The notes beneath the pieces are model-generated. The model saw nothing but the letters and a program-made list of their open reading frames with translations, did not search any database and was not told the origin of the DNA. A stretch of DNA of 64,000 nucleotides from Deroplatys truncata (lineage: Eukaryota; Arthropoda; Insecta; Mantodea; Mantidae): the NCBI GenBank assembly GCA_030765065.1, contig CM060989.1, forward strand, positions 64,866,001 through 64,930,000, read 5' to 3'. Both the position numbers and the translations under genes were made by a program. Shown here piece by piece: positions 1 to 10,194 of this stretch. Every line of letters begins with the position of its first letter. Position 1 is the first letter of the stretch.

Positions 1-335
1 ATAACAGTTTCAGCTTGGCGAGTGTCAAGATTAATAGGTGAAAGTGAATAATGTGTTACGACAATAAAAGTGTAAAACAAATTCTTTCATCAGTGTTATC
101 TTTGGATAAAAACTCCTTTCCGTTTACACACCCTGTACAAAAGAAGTGCTTGACCGAGAAATCATAGCTAGCCGGAGGACAGTGAACCCAAAATTAAATA
201 CAATAACAGGCGCTCAGTAAAAGATAACACGAAGTGACCGCGCCAAATTGTATTCCATACGTGCGGCAGATAAACAGTAGCATCTTTCGAACACAAACAT
301 TAATACCGCCGCAAATTGGCTCCCATACGTGGGGC
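1..335 (+). repeat. 3' end of an LTR with primer-binding-site-like box (LTR-1)
   Basis: This stretch matches the reverse complement of about 20908-21295 over most of its length, with small indels. In that second copy an LTR is bounded by TGTGAYG and CRTCACA. Here the LTR edge falls near 313 and is followed at 316-335 by a box with the form TTGGCTCCCATACGTGGGGC. That resembles the primer-binding site that follows the 5' LTR in many insect gypsy/Osvaldo-type elements. A second, degraded box lies at 248-267. The 5' part of the LTR is outside the window. No coding sequence is recognisable in 336-550. The match between copies is seen; the PBS reading is inferred from family knowledge. Confidence 0.7.
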
Positions 336-668
336 TAACAAACATTAATTTCACGCCACATATGTCATTGCTTTATATCATCATATGATGTCTTCTCCCA
401 TTTTATTTTATAAAATTAATAAATGAAAGCCAATCCCAAAAGTTGAAACTTGCCATTTGTACAGTTAGCCTATTTTAAACTACCCTTCTATATTAAAAAA
501 CATTTTACTTGTAACCAGTGCGCTGTGGTGTTTACTGTTTGAACTGATGAGTCGTATGAATAAAACGCAAGTACGTCTCAAAGTTCATACTAATGAGAAC
601 AAACACCTTCTGTGATTATATACTCAACTCAATGAGAATAAAAACCTAATGCCTCATGGGAGTATATA

Positions 669-2566
669 CTTATTTTCAAAGCTGTGTTGATCATATGGGG
701 AATCACCAACACAGGTCACTGCAAATGTAATCCAGATCTGAATAATTGTCATCCTTCTTGAGTAAACACGTGGCATATCAGTGCTTTGGGTATACAGCTG
801 TGGTGCTGATGCCTCTCTATTGTTTTTCTCGTGTAGCGATCTTTGAAGATGGAAAAATGGAGATTCAAGCAGTGATACAGTACTCCATAAAGAAAGTATG
901 AAAGCAAATGATATTCATGTCAATTTGAAGAACACACTGGGGGACTCTGCTCCTTCACTGTTGCATGCGAATACATTACATACTTTAATAATGCAAGAGC
1001 TGCGAGAATAATAAGTTTTAAGTTGCTAACAATGAGGTAATAATGAAATAACCTTGAAGCAATAATGAGTTAGAGAGTTTGAAAATTACTAGTCATGAGT
1101 AGAACAACGATAATGTAATTTCTGTAACAGTTTAAAATTAGCCAATCAACAGCAAAGAAAAAGCCTTAAGTAAAATGCAGTTATTCTATTGGACTAGAAT
1201 TAGCCAATCAGAGACCTGAAATACCGAAGCTTACGGGTTTAACGGTTGAAATATGTTCAGTTGCTGGCAAACCTTGGTAGTGACCAGATGGAAGATGTGT
1301 TCTCTACACAAATATTACGTGTGAATCGTAAAATATGTCTACACGTTAGCTAAGTATTAAAGAATCTCACAGCTCTTAAAAAGTGTAGTGCTTTATTAAA
1401 ATGTGCAAAGGATAAAATAAAAAGTGAATTTAAAAACTTAATATTTGTGTATGTCTACAATTATTGTCGTACCGCACCTTGCCTAAGAGATACATGACTC
1501 TACAAACATTACTGACACAGCCGAGGCAAATTCAAACACATATAATATATATAGAAGCAGTTTTTAATAACAAAATTAAATATTATAGTGTAAAATCAGC
1601 TTTTCATACATAGCAGCATATTGTGTAACAACAGTAACTATTACATAATCAACAACTTCAAACCAAAGCCCAAAGCGTGTTGCAAACTACTTAAACAAAG
1701 TAAACTCCAAGAACAATACTTCAAGTTGGCTTCCAATGTGTGAAGCTAAATAAATTAAGTAAAAATAATACGTAACAAACCAACCTTCTTCAAGGGATAT
1801 CATCTGAAAGGACATATCACATTTTGACTGGAGAATTGAGTATGAAAGAATTATCTTGTAGGTGGGTGCCGAGACTGTTAACACAGGATAAAAAGCGTAT
1901 CAGATTGTAAATATCTGAACAATGTTTGGCTCATTTTCTGAAAAACCCACAAGATTTTTTGCGTCATTAGGTGACTACAGATGAGACGGGTCCACTACTA
2001 TACCCCAGAGACAAAGCAACAGTCAAAGCAGTGGAAACATGTTGATTTTCCACCACCAAAGAAAGCAAAGAGAATACCGTCAGCCGGAAAGATCATGGCA
2101 TAAGTGTTTTGGGATTCTGTTGATAGATTATCTTCCCAATGGTCAAACAATTACGGGAGAATACTACGCTAACCTCCTAGACAACTACAGCAAAAAATAT
2201 GAGAAAAAAGCCTTCCATCAAGTGGAGGCCTGCACAAATGTCCTTGCCTTGGCAAAAATTCATGAACAAAAGTATGAATTGTTGCCACACCCACCTTATT
2301 CAGCTGATATGACTCCATTAGGCCTCCATCTCTTTGCTAAGCTCAAAGGACAGAAATTCTCTTCAAACAAAGAACTCATAGCTGGAGTTGATTTGTATTT
2401 TGCAGTCCTGGAAGAATCTCATTTTCGAGATGGAACAAAGGCATTGGAACATCGATGGACCAAGTGCTTTATTGTATAGGGAGACTACATTGAAAAATAA
2501 AAATATTTTGGATGAGGTCAGTTGTTATTTAGTATGTCATTCCGAGAACTTTTCAAACAACCCTCG
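669..2566 (+). pseudogene. mariner transposase remnant, interrupted by an LTR
   Basis: The 3' terminus (2538-2566) is a canonical mariner end, CGAGGGTTGTTTGAAAAG on the reverse strand, followed by TA. Two transposase pieces remain. 849-960 encodes the N-terminal helix-turn-helix part (MEIQAVIQYSIKK, then NDIHVNLKNTLGDSAPS). 1795-2479 encodes ISSERTYHIL, the WVPRLLT block, TDET around the first catalytic Asp, SKQWK, and the C-terminal YYANLLDN and HPPYSADMTP block around the third Asp. Frameshifts and stops break the reading frame, and about 50 residues between the two pieces are missing where an LTR now lies. The left terminal repeat is not clear. It is inactive. Confidence 0.85.
961..1745 (+). 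repeat. LTR (LTR-2 subfamily) with PBS-like box, inserted in mariner
   Basis: It aligns as an inverted copy with 35991-36780 and less closely with 45540-46140. Shared blocks include the two CCAAT-containing segments ('tagtccaatagaat' near 1186 and 'gccaatcaac' near 1140), the 'cttccatctggtcactacc' block and 'ttgcctaagagatac'. It ends ACTTCA at 1723 and is followed at 1725-1745 by a PBS-like box (TTGGCTTCCAATGTGTGAAG). The 5' end is missing relative to the other copies. No internal region is present. Confidence 0.7.
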
Positions 2567-3453
2567 TACATACTCATGTATATATATATTCTTTGACTGT
2601 ATAGCTTTGATGAATATGTGGGGTTGTATTTGATTGTTTGGCATTCTGTCTAAGTAGAGTAGATTTTTTTTGTTCTATCAAAACTGCTCAGGAAGTATCC
2701 TGTGTTGCTAAACAACCCTCACCAGTAATTTTAGGTAAATGTGCAATTTTGAAGAAATTTAAATTTAATTGAAGCAGCATGCATAAAAGCATAGCTGAAA
2801 ATTAAATCTGCAAAACAATAAATAAAATGAAGGTGATAGACAAAAATATGGCATCAATAAACCAGACAAAATATTCACAGACTGTTTCTGGAATCCTGGG
2901 ATGTTTAAATATTTTTACATGAAACAGTTTTCTTGCAAAGTTATACGCAATTGAATTTTGAGCTTAAGATTTTACATACTAGGCTTTATTAATAAATCTG
3001 AGTTTCACTGATGCTTCTAGGTTATGTTTTCGTGAAGCAATAGATTATTTTGAAACTCCTTAAATAATGTTTATAGCATGTTAGCAAGCCAATAAATAAA
3101 TTGGTAACAGACAAAAACATTACATCAATAAATCAGACAAAAAAATTAGTACACACTCTTATAAGATAGATGCTCTGCTTCCATTACTTGAGTATGTGCT
3201 CAAAATGAAGTAGGTGCTCGAAAGGTTTTATTCTTGCCAAACATAGTATTTACTTGAAAAAGTGAAGTATATACTGTATACTCATTTTTATTCATATGAT
3301 CCAATACTTATCAATCTTTATGAAAACAAAAAAGCCTGCATAGTCAGAAGTCATTAGTTAAACCACACTAATACTTAATGAATACTCCCCTAAGAGACAA
3401 TTTTACAATACTGTTGAAAAATAGTTTTATTACTGTAAAAAAATAAGACATAC

Positions 3454-3635
3454 CACATAGATAGTACAGTCATCGATGTTTTCTTTCTGTTGTACTGGTT
3501 TTGTACGAAACACCTTGGTGCCATCTTCAGTCACTGATAACAATTCAGAATGTCTCAAAGCTTTTGCTATATCCGAGATATCAGTCGTCAAAGCTCTAAT
3601 TCTGTTAAACCTTGTAAATATTGAGAGGTCTATAT
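3454..3635 (-). CDS. LARP7: LARP7 coding exon 2 (second half of La motif)
   Basis: Read on the minus strand, the acceptor is atttcag before 3635 and the donor is gtatgt from 3453. The exon is 182 nt and enters with two bases of a split Tyr codon. It encodes IDLSIFTRFNRIRALTTD and then the winged-helix end of the La motif (ALRHSELLSVTEDGTKV), and ends after CTIYV in phase 0. No further LARP7 exon is visible in 1-3453. Confidence 0.82.
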
Positions 3636-6600
3636 CTGAAATGGACACAAACAGCATTTGCTATGTACAAAAGAATAAATACAATTTAATGGTTATATTT
3701 GCAATCAATATCTTCTACTAGTGCACTTAAATAAGCAGGAATTTGATTTAACAATGATAGGAAATGTCGGGATGGTAAAACGGGAGGGTTCAACACTGAA
3801 GAAATGGTAGTACTATGAAAACAACAAAAAGAAAATCTGATGTGTTACACTCACATGACTTTCTCTACTCTTGTACAAACTATTTTTACAAACGCTTATT
3901 CTCCATATGCTTCATGTTAATTGAGATATCGAGATGTCAATCTTATTGCTAATTTTCTTGTAGGTGCAAGAGGAATATGGTTGGTTTTAAGCGATAGTCA
4001 AATCTTTTAAGCGCTGGTTGCTATGTGGCACATTCCATTCTCTTTGTATGTCCAGGACATAAAAAAAAGAATAACAAATTTGAGAAAAAGTATAAGTATT
4101 GGAAAACTTAAGGGAATAACAAGCAATATCTTGAAAATGGTTCACTCAACAAAAAAAATGTGTATGACATAAATTGTGTATTTTAACACGATCTACATTT
4201 TTTGTGTAGTAAAATTTTGTCTATGGTTTACCCATTATGCAAAAGTTGTTCACAATGAAGAATACTTTTGGAGACATTCCCAGAAAATTCGAGATATACA
4301 TTTCATTTGTCATGAAAATATCTTAAACATATGATATTTTAATCAAAATCGTTAGAGCCATTTTTGAGAAAATTAAAATTTTTGAAAAATGTTCCATGTA
4401 AAGGGTAATCTGGGGGGATTTTCTTGAAAACCTTCGTGTCGCATCTCTGGAAGATACTGAACCTAAATACGAAGTTTGGTGTTTATCCAACTGTTTGTTT
4501 CTGAGTTATGCTGTTCACAGACACACCCACGGACATGTTTCTAAAAATGCTTTTTTTGGATTCAGGGGGTCTCAAAACATGTATTTCCGGTGAAATCTCG
4601 GTATCGAATTTTTGGGTGGAATACAATACTTCCCCTACTTACTATACGTAGTAGAGAAAGTAAAAATTGGAACTTGCTGACAGTGAAGCAGTCGTCAATC
4701 TGAAGAAAGAGTAAGCCAACTGAAATACTCTTTGGCTCACTTACTTTACACACATGACATGTTTCGTAAGGCATCCCTATATCATCTACTGCTTGACTGG
4801 CTTTTGGAGTTGGATTCCAGTTCTCTGATTGGTTCTGTATCCTCCATGGTTTAGTGGTACCATGCTAGACTCTAATGTCCATTCCAAACTAGAGTTCCCT
4901 CTGATGTAAACAGAAGCATGTGCTTTTGTTTGTCACGACCTGAAGAACACACTCTTACGCCAATGTAAATAGCTCCTTAATACATGTATTGTATCATGAA
5001 ATATTAGGGCAGGAAAAGTATAGAACTGCACATTTTATTGCAGTTTTTATAAGAACGTATTTCTAAAGGTAATGGATATATACTAACTGTTAAGGGATTA
5101 CAAAATATGATTTTCGTCTGCTATTGCGCTAACGCCGAGAGCATCTTGCTTGTTAATAACAACTGTATGCATGACTCCATTCTCTTACATGTATGAGAAA
5201 TGCAGCATTAAATTCCCAGAGGTGGTATCTGAGTACCGAATAAGCAGTTTGCATAACACAGGAAATATGATAAGCAAACAGTCATTCATAATACGCAGGC
5301 ACACATATGCTCAGATCAGGTCAAATCTTGTGATTTAGTCAGTTGGTATTTGAGTTCTCATGGCAGAAGATGATACGTGTAGTGCAAATAAACTGTCCAA
5401 ACACAAAAGCAGGAAACCGTTAAAAAGTTGCGAAAAATAAAAAATACTTAATGTATTCAACTCACTATTAGATAAATACCCGACATTTGCATTAGTGGAT
5501 ATTATGAAACTAATATCCGATTTTACAGATATTTCATGAGAATTGTAACCAAAATGCACAGGGAATATAAACAGACATAATAGAAGTGGAGAATCAAATG
5601 TGGGCACTTGTTTTGTGTGCGACAGTGCTATGGATATGCTTGTCATTAACTTGGAGAATAGTTCTGATTCCAATATGGCAGCAGAGTCATATTCGGAGTA
5701 TTCTGATTTGGGTGTTGCACTTTTGCCTGACTTTCTCAAAAATGGCTTAACGATTTTGATTAAAATATCATAGGTTTAAGATATTTTCATGGCAAATAAA
5801 ATGTATATCTCGAATTTTCTGGGAATGTCCCCAAAAGTCCTCTGAATGACTTTCACATAACTGGTAAACTCTAAGAGATAGACAAAATTTTACTACACAA
5901 AAAAAAAAAAAAAAAAAAAAAAAAATGTAGATCTCATTAAAACACATAATTTATGCCATATACTTTTTTTTTTTTATGTCCTAGACATGCAAAGAGAATG
6001 GAATGCTCCACATAACAACCAGCTCTTGAAAAATTTCCTTGCAACTACACGAAAATTAGAAATAAGATTAACATCTCACTAAGTGTATGAAGAATAAGCA
6101 TTTGTAAAAATAGTTTATACAAGAGTAGATAAGATCATTAAGAGTGCAAAACATAAGATTTTTTTAAAATTTGAATTGTTGGTTAATTAAAATATTTTCC
6201 TATGGCCTTCATATTCAAATTACACAAATTTCACTGTAACTAGATATAAAAATACTTTCGACATTCTGCTCTACTTGTATCTTCCACAGCGATGACGATT
6301 AGGCCGCAACTTCAAAACGACGACAGAGCGTAGCCAAGGGATCTGCATGTCTAAAACTCGAATGATTCACGTTCACAGAAACAACAGCACATCGCATATT
6401 TAGTGCATTTCACTTTTTATTTAGGTTTCAGTACCCACTTTGCATGTGATTTATCGGAAAAATGGTTACGTTTGTTGTGTTCCTGATGCGATTTACCTAT
6501 ATAAGTAAAACACCTAAAACGGGCGGGCAGGTGGGTACCAGATATAGACGAGACCACATCATGTTCTAAACTCACTCCTAAGGTAATTTATTCGCTTTCC

Positions 6601-6918
6601 TTTCGCTTTTATAAGCATTTTCAATAGAGATACAAGTAGAGCAGATTAGCCAATACTTTAAATTCTGAAGGAACTGTTTCTTTACAGACTAGGAAATTTC
6701 AACATCAATGTTGTGACAAAATACTTACATGGATCCTCTTTTAGCAGATTTCCAAGAAAGCGATCTTTTGTGAGATTGGAATCACTGAAATAAAATTCCA
6801 TTTGCTTTCTAATTGACTGATATAATTGTTTCTTGCGATGGCGAAATGCCTTCTGTGATGTCTCTGTTTCTGCTCCTTCGTTTCCCTCATCCAGCATGAA
6901 ACCAGCTTCTTCACCCAT
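3454..6918 (-). CDS. LARP7: LARP7-like La-related protein, first two coding exons (gene continues off the left edge)
   Basis: The joined exons 6918-6729 and 3635-3454 give about 124 residues: an acidic N-terminus, then a La motif. Key stretches are QMEFYFSDSNLTKDRFL, which holds the aromatic and Asp residues that La motifs use to grip the UUU-OH 3' end of RNA, then FNRIRALTTD, and finally DCTIYV at the expected start of the first RRM. In LARP7 proteins the La module binds RNA polymerase III transcripts, chiefly 7SK RNA (P-TEFb control) and U6 snRNA (2'-O-methylation), in the nucleus. The La protein SSB is the main alternative. The spacing RHRKKQLY, DPYIDLSIF and DDCTIYV fits arthropod LARP7 better. 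The start codon sits directly after a splice acceptor (tatag|ATG), so a 5'-UTR exon should lie upstream. The gene is divergent from U2SURP. Confidence 0.8.
3832..4666 (-). repeat. RepA copy 1 (0.85-kb T-tract-targeting repeat)
   Basis: RepA begins TACTTTCTCTACTACG and ends AGTAGAGAAAGTCATGTGAG...CACATCAGATTTTT, so ACTTTCTCTACT sits inverted near both termini. This copy is in minus orientation inside the LARP7 intron. It keeps the interior landmarks: the 'gtctgtgaacagcataac' region, the 'gagatagacaaaattttact' region and 'atgtcctggacatgc'. It is non-coding as far as I can see. Confidence 0.8.
4840..4874 (+). repeat. SINE-1 head fragment
   Basis: The 35 bases match the tRNA-like head of SINE-1 (TCCTCC..GG.TAGTGGTACCATGCTAG). 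The copy is cut exactly where the IS630-like remnant begins, at a TA, so the transposon probably inserted into the SINE or replaced its body. Confidence 0.6.
4875..5731 (+). mobile_element. IS630/Tc1-like element remnant, family 2
   Basis: This is an inverted, near full-length relative of 15718-16827. It starts with the family terminus GTCCATTCCAAACTAGAG after TA. From 5361 it carries a short helix-turn-helix protein remnant (MAEDDTCSANKL, then NSLLDKYPTFALV and KLISDFTDIS) with stop codons. The right end is lost where RepA begins near 5732. The DDE catalytic part is absent, so it is a non-autonomous or first-exon derivative. Confidence 0.7.
5732..6165 (+). repeat. RepA copy 2, 5'-truncated
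   Basis: Only the right half of RepA is present, from 'tttctcaaaaatggct' to the degenerate terminus near 6165. The internal A-tract has grown to 27 consecutive A at 5899-5925. Confidence 0.75.
6265..6645. mobile_element. MITE with TCTGCTCTACTTGTATCT ends
   Basis: An 18-bp inverted repeat is seen at 6265-6282 and 6628-6645 (17 or 18 bases match). The core, from 'aggccgcaact' to 'cactcctaaggtaatttattc', is shared with the MITE at 17174-17757, whose ends differ. It lies in the LARP7 intron just downstream of coding exon 1. Confidence 0.75.
6729..6918 (-). CDS. LARP7: LARP7 coding exon 1 (start codon and first half of La motif)
   Basis: ATG is at 6918-6916 on the minus strand, directly after a tatag acceptor. 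The donor is T|gtaagt at 6728-6727. The exon is 190 nt and leaves one base of a split Tyr codon. It encodes an acidic lead (MGEEAGFMLDEGNE), a basic RHRKKQLY segment and the La-motif helix with FYFSDSNL. Confidence 0.82.
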
Positions 6919-6990
6919 CTATACCAGGAGAACCATAGATAAGTTTAATTTAATTCAGTTTCAAGCATGTAACAAAACGAATTCAAGTAT

Positions 6991-7317
6991 GTATCTGGCA
7001 CCATAGATGAAGAGGAAATAGCCTCTGTGATTGTAAGCTTGAAAATAAAAAAATCCATTGACCTAGATGGTTTTTTAAATCATTTGCTAAAACGGTGCCA
7101 TCGTTTTATGCTAAAACCACTGTTACTTAGTAAACTTCTCCCTCCTTATGTATTTCTCAGAGTGCTAAAGCTTTGGGGAGACTTTAAGATGTATATCAAC
7201 GATATGTATAAAATTAAAGTAAGCACAATGTTAAGTTACAATGATGATAAAACATTAATAGAAATTAAACATAAAAATATTGAGTATGTGCACTTTACAT
7301 TTCCAAGAATATTAAAA
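6991..7317 (+). pseudogene. LINE reverse-transcriptase fragment, internally deleted
   Basis: The frame reads TIDEEEIASVIVSLKIKKSI, then DLDGF and HLLKRC, which matches the start of the reverse-transcriptase domain in Jockey/CR1-type LINEs. It then jumps to FKMYINDMYKI and YNDDKTLIEI, the catalytic region where YADD is normal. The Ala of the catalytic motif is Asn here. Roughly 150 residues between the two blocks are missing. It is a dead fragment. Confidence 0.65.
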
Positions 7318-8744
7318 TAAATCTTTTACATTCAAAGTATCTAATATAGTTCACCTAGGTGCACTGTCACACCTATAGTGTAAATTAAATGTGTACCTAC
7401 ATGATTTATAAATACTGTAGTATACCAATACTGTAACACTACAGCGAAACTTGCTTGTACACAACTAGAATGCATACCAATTACATTAGTTGGTTTTTTT
7501 TTTAGCTTGTTTAATATGTTTATGTCAGGTAGATATAAAAGCATTAATTGCTTGTTCGTCTGTAGCTCATATAGGACTGATTATGGGAGGTATAATGGCA
7601 TTAAATGTTTGAGGATTTTATATAACTTTTATTTTAATAATTGCTCATGGTTTATGCTCTTCTCGTTTGTTTTGTTGGCTAATATCAGTACGTGTGTGGA
7701 AACTAACGCAGCAGTCTTGTGTATATGTTTATAAGTTTTCTGATCTGTCAACGCAGCGGTTGGTTGATCTATAGGCACACCTTACTTTACTAAAAGGGCC
7801 GTTTTCAAATAAACGACTGTTTATATTTACTGACCAACTTAACAATTCTATGCTTTTACATTGTACATGAAAGAGTACAAACGGTAAGTTTATCTAAACC
7901 TAATTATCAGCATTAATCTGTGCCATAACCTATACATACCTTAAATTACACGGAGTTCATTTACAAAATAATTTACCGTCTCGAAGTTTCTTTTATGTTG
8001 ACATTTATTTCCTGTGTTATTTTATTTTTTATACATCATATGCAACATGATTACAAGATGCAAATACCAAACATACAAGAACGAAACAACGCATCTCTAG
8101 AGACTAGACACTACAATCACAAAACCCACAAAACCATCTACTATCTAAACTTGATCCACAGAACACCAAAGTAGTAGACTTGATCTAAACATAACATTGC
8201 CCCACACAAACAACACCGAGTGGTCATGGGAGCAGTACTGCCAAACTGTAAAGTGCAAATTTCGAGACAGGCGGGAAAAAAATATCGATAGATAGAGGGG
8301 CACGTCGGCATTTTTAAAAACTTGGATTTCAATATTAGTTATATAATTATTAATTACCAAGCATTCTGATAAACATGGATAACTTTGGAATAAAAATACT
8401 CATAGGTACTCTTTATAACATGACACTATAGAAGAAATAAACACATAAAAATGGGATTTTGCAGTTATTTTAAACGTCTTCCTTAGTTCTCTATTCTTAC
8501 TTCTTTACGTCCATGTGGTATATGTCCGGGATCGTTGATGTGATTGACGGTTGTCGAGGTACTGACTTTTGCGATTCATGATGAGCTTTTGATACAGGTA
8601 CTAAGTTCATAAAAACATTTTCACCGGAATTTATTTTGAATTTCTTTATCACAACATTTGCAATAACCGTAATATCTATTCTTACTTGGTTTTAAGCATC
8701 CTTTTTATTTTTTTTTATTTAAAGCCTCGGCCCTGAGCTACATC
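7318..8744. other. AT-rich intergenic sequence, nothing recognised
   Basis: Only short open frames occur, none with a recognisable domain. It may contain the untranslated first exon and promoter of LARP7, since that gene's ATG sits directly behind an acceptor, but no promoter motif convinces me. Confidence 0.3.
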
Positions 8745-9005
8745 ACCTTGGGTAGTGGTCGGATTCCGCTGAGCTTTCTGGAGAGTATAAATCACAACCA
8801 TCTGTTATCTCCGGGTAAAGATCGAGGCAGCCGGAGCTCTGGTGGTCATCCTCAATGCCACCGGTATCTGGGATTTAACTACTTCTGTCACTGTGACCTA
8901 CGTTGCCTTCCGTGCGGCGAAGCTCACACTGAAGAAGTCTGCCAACGTGCCCTCACAGATGTGCCTACGTGTTATAATTGTAAGGGCGAGCACAAATGGA
9001 ATTGA
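8745..9005 (+). pseudogene. Gag-like zinc-knuckle fragment of a LINE ORF1
   Basis: About 85 codons are open. The last 40 hold CHRYLGFN, then CLPCGEAHTEEVC (CX2CX4HX4C) and CYNCKGEH (CX2CX4H), the paired knuckles of Jockey/I-type ORF1 nucleic-acid-binding proteins. The upstream portion is poorly conserved. It is a 5' fragment with no adjoining endonuclease. Confidence 0.6.
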
Positions 9006-9277
9006 GTTTTATTCATGGACGCTCTTTAACTACCATGGTCCTTAGCGTCCTATTCTATATTGGGCGTGAAAAACCGAAAATTTTGCTCAGAGGCCTCTTT
9101 AATAGACTTGAAGTTCTTTTACGTGCCGTAAATATACGACCCGGGACCCCGGCTTTAATTCCCTTCCGAAGGAAGCCATGCTAAGAATCTTTACTCCCGA
9201 AAAAAAATCCATTGCGTTTCATCGGGTTTGAACCCGCGACCTCGGGAACTAGAGGCCCCTAGATCATGGAGGACGAC
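9003..9277 (-). repeat. SINE-1 copy (tRNA-derived), near full length
   Basis: Read on the minus strand it has a tRNA-like head with an A-box (GATCTAGGGG) and a B-box (GGTTCAAACCC), then the body 'gcctctgagcaaaatt' and 'cacgcccaatatagaa', and the tail 'gtccatgaataaaactc'. Related copies are at 18851, 31024, 40828 and 62335. Confidence 0.85.
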
Positions 9278-9745
9278 AGGGCGAGCACATGAGTGTGCCC
9301 AACCAGGAAGGCCGTCATCTCCTCTAGACGTCCGCAGCCGCCAAAGAGGCAGGATCAGGTTCCACAGTCAGTCAGGAGGGACCAGGGGCGTTCTTCTTGC
9401 TTTTAGAGCTGATCAATTACAGACGAAAACTAACCCAGAATTCTAATGTGTAAGGTGGCACAACCAATTTCATATGGGTTAGATGAGCATTTATTTTGTT
9501 ATCTTTCGTTTTTTAAATCAGAAGTAATTCATTACTTGACTCTTTTTTTATCAAATAGGGGTTTGATTATTATTTTTATGTTTACCTTTATTTAATGCTC
9601 GATTTGTATATTGTCTTGTTGAAACAAATCGTAATGCTTTTGATTTTCTTAAAGGTTAGTATCAAGATTTAATGTTGAGTATGGGGGAAGAGATTTTGAA
9701 TATACCCCATGGGGAAAGCGTGTTACTATTTTATTCTAGGAAATA

Positions 9746-9888
9746 TATGGGTCTATTTTCTAAGCTTATCGTTAGCAGAATCGGTATAATTTCATACCTA
9801 TTTTCATTATAAGGTTCGCCCGTAACTATAATTATAGCATTTAGCCACCGTTAGCCGCAACGATAAGCTTAGAAAATAGACCCCATAG
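9746..9888. mobile_element. short palindromic MITE
   Basis: GGGTCTATTTTCTAAGCTTA is at the left and its reverse complement at the right, continuing to about 25 paired bases around a loop of about 90 bp. The ends are flanked by TAT and ATA. There is no coding capacity. Confidence 0.75.
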
Positions 9889-10194
9889 TTTGTACAACTT
9901 GACTATGAACGAGAGTGTCACCAGGAAAAGCTACTGCATTATTTGGGTAAAATCAGATAGATAGAAGATGACATTTGCTCCATTATGTATGTGTATTTAA
10001 AGGACATTGATAAACGTGGTGAAAATCACTTGCGTCTATACAGCAACTCATGTGCTACAAGAATAAAAACCAGCAAATTCTCATAACACTACAAACCTTA
10101 CTTAGAGAGTCAAGTAGCAATGAGAAAATTCAAATAACATATTTGTCAGGACATTCATTTATGCCTACCCTTTCTGTATATGCAACTATTCGCA

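Larger units (their letters stand above)
551..3302. repeat. RepB copy I, a TIR repeat split by a mariner
   Basis: RepB is recognised by ends related to GGTCATATGAATAAAA and by internal GAGTATATACTC-like palindromes. In this copy the left part is 551 to about 668 and the right part is 2567-3302; a mariner remnant lies between them. The right part aligns with 56500-58045 of copy III, including the shared blocks around 'ggaagtatcct' and 'cgaaaggttttattctt'. I see no coding capacity, and the superfamily is unknown. Confidence 0.55.

Noticed and set aside
1..3453. Third LARP7 exon on the minus strand
   Set aside because: No RRM-like coding with a phase-0 acceptor is visible; the minus-strand frame at 1687-1884 is antisense to LTR and mariner sequence.
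8141..8360. Two overlapping minus-strand frames of 63 and 71 codons
   Set aside because: No domain, no splice context and no second copy; likely chance.
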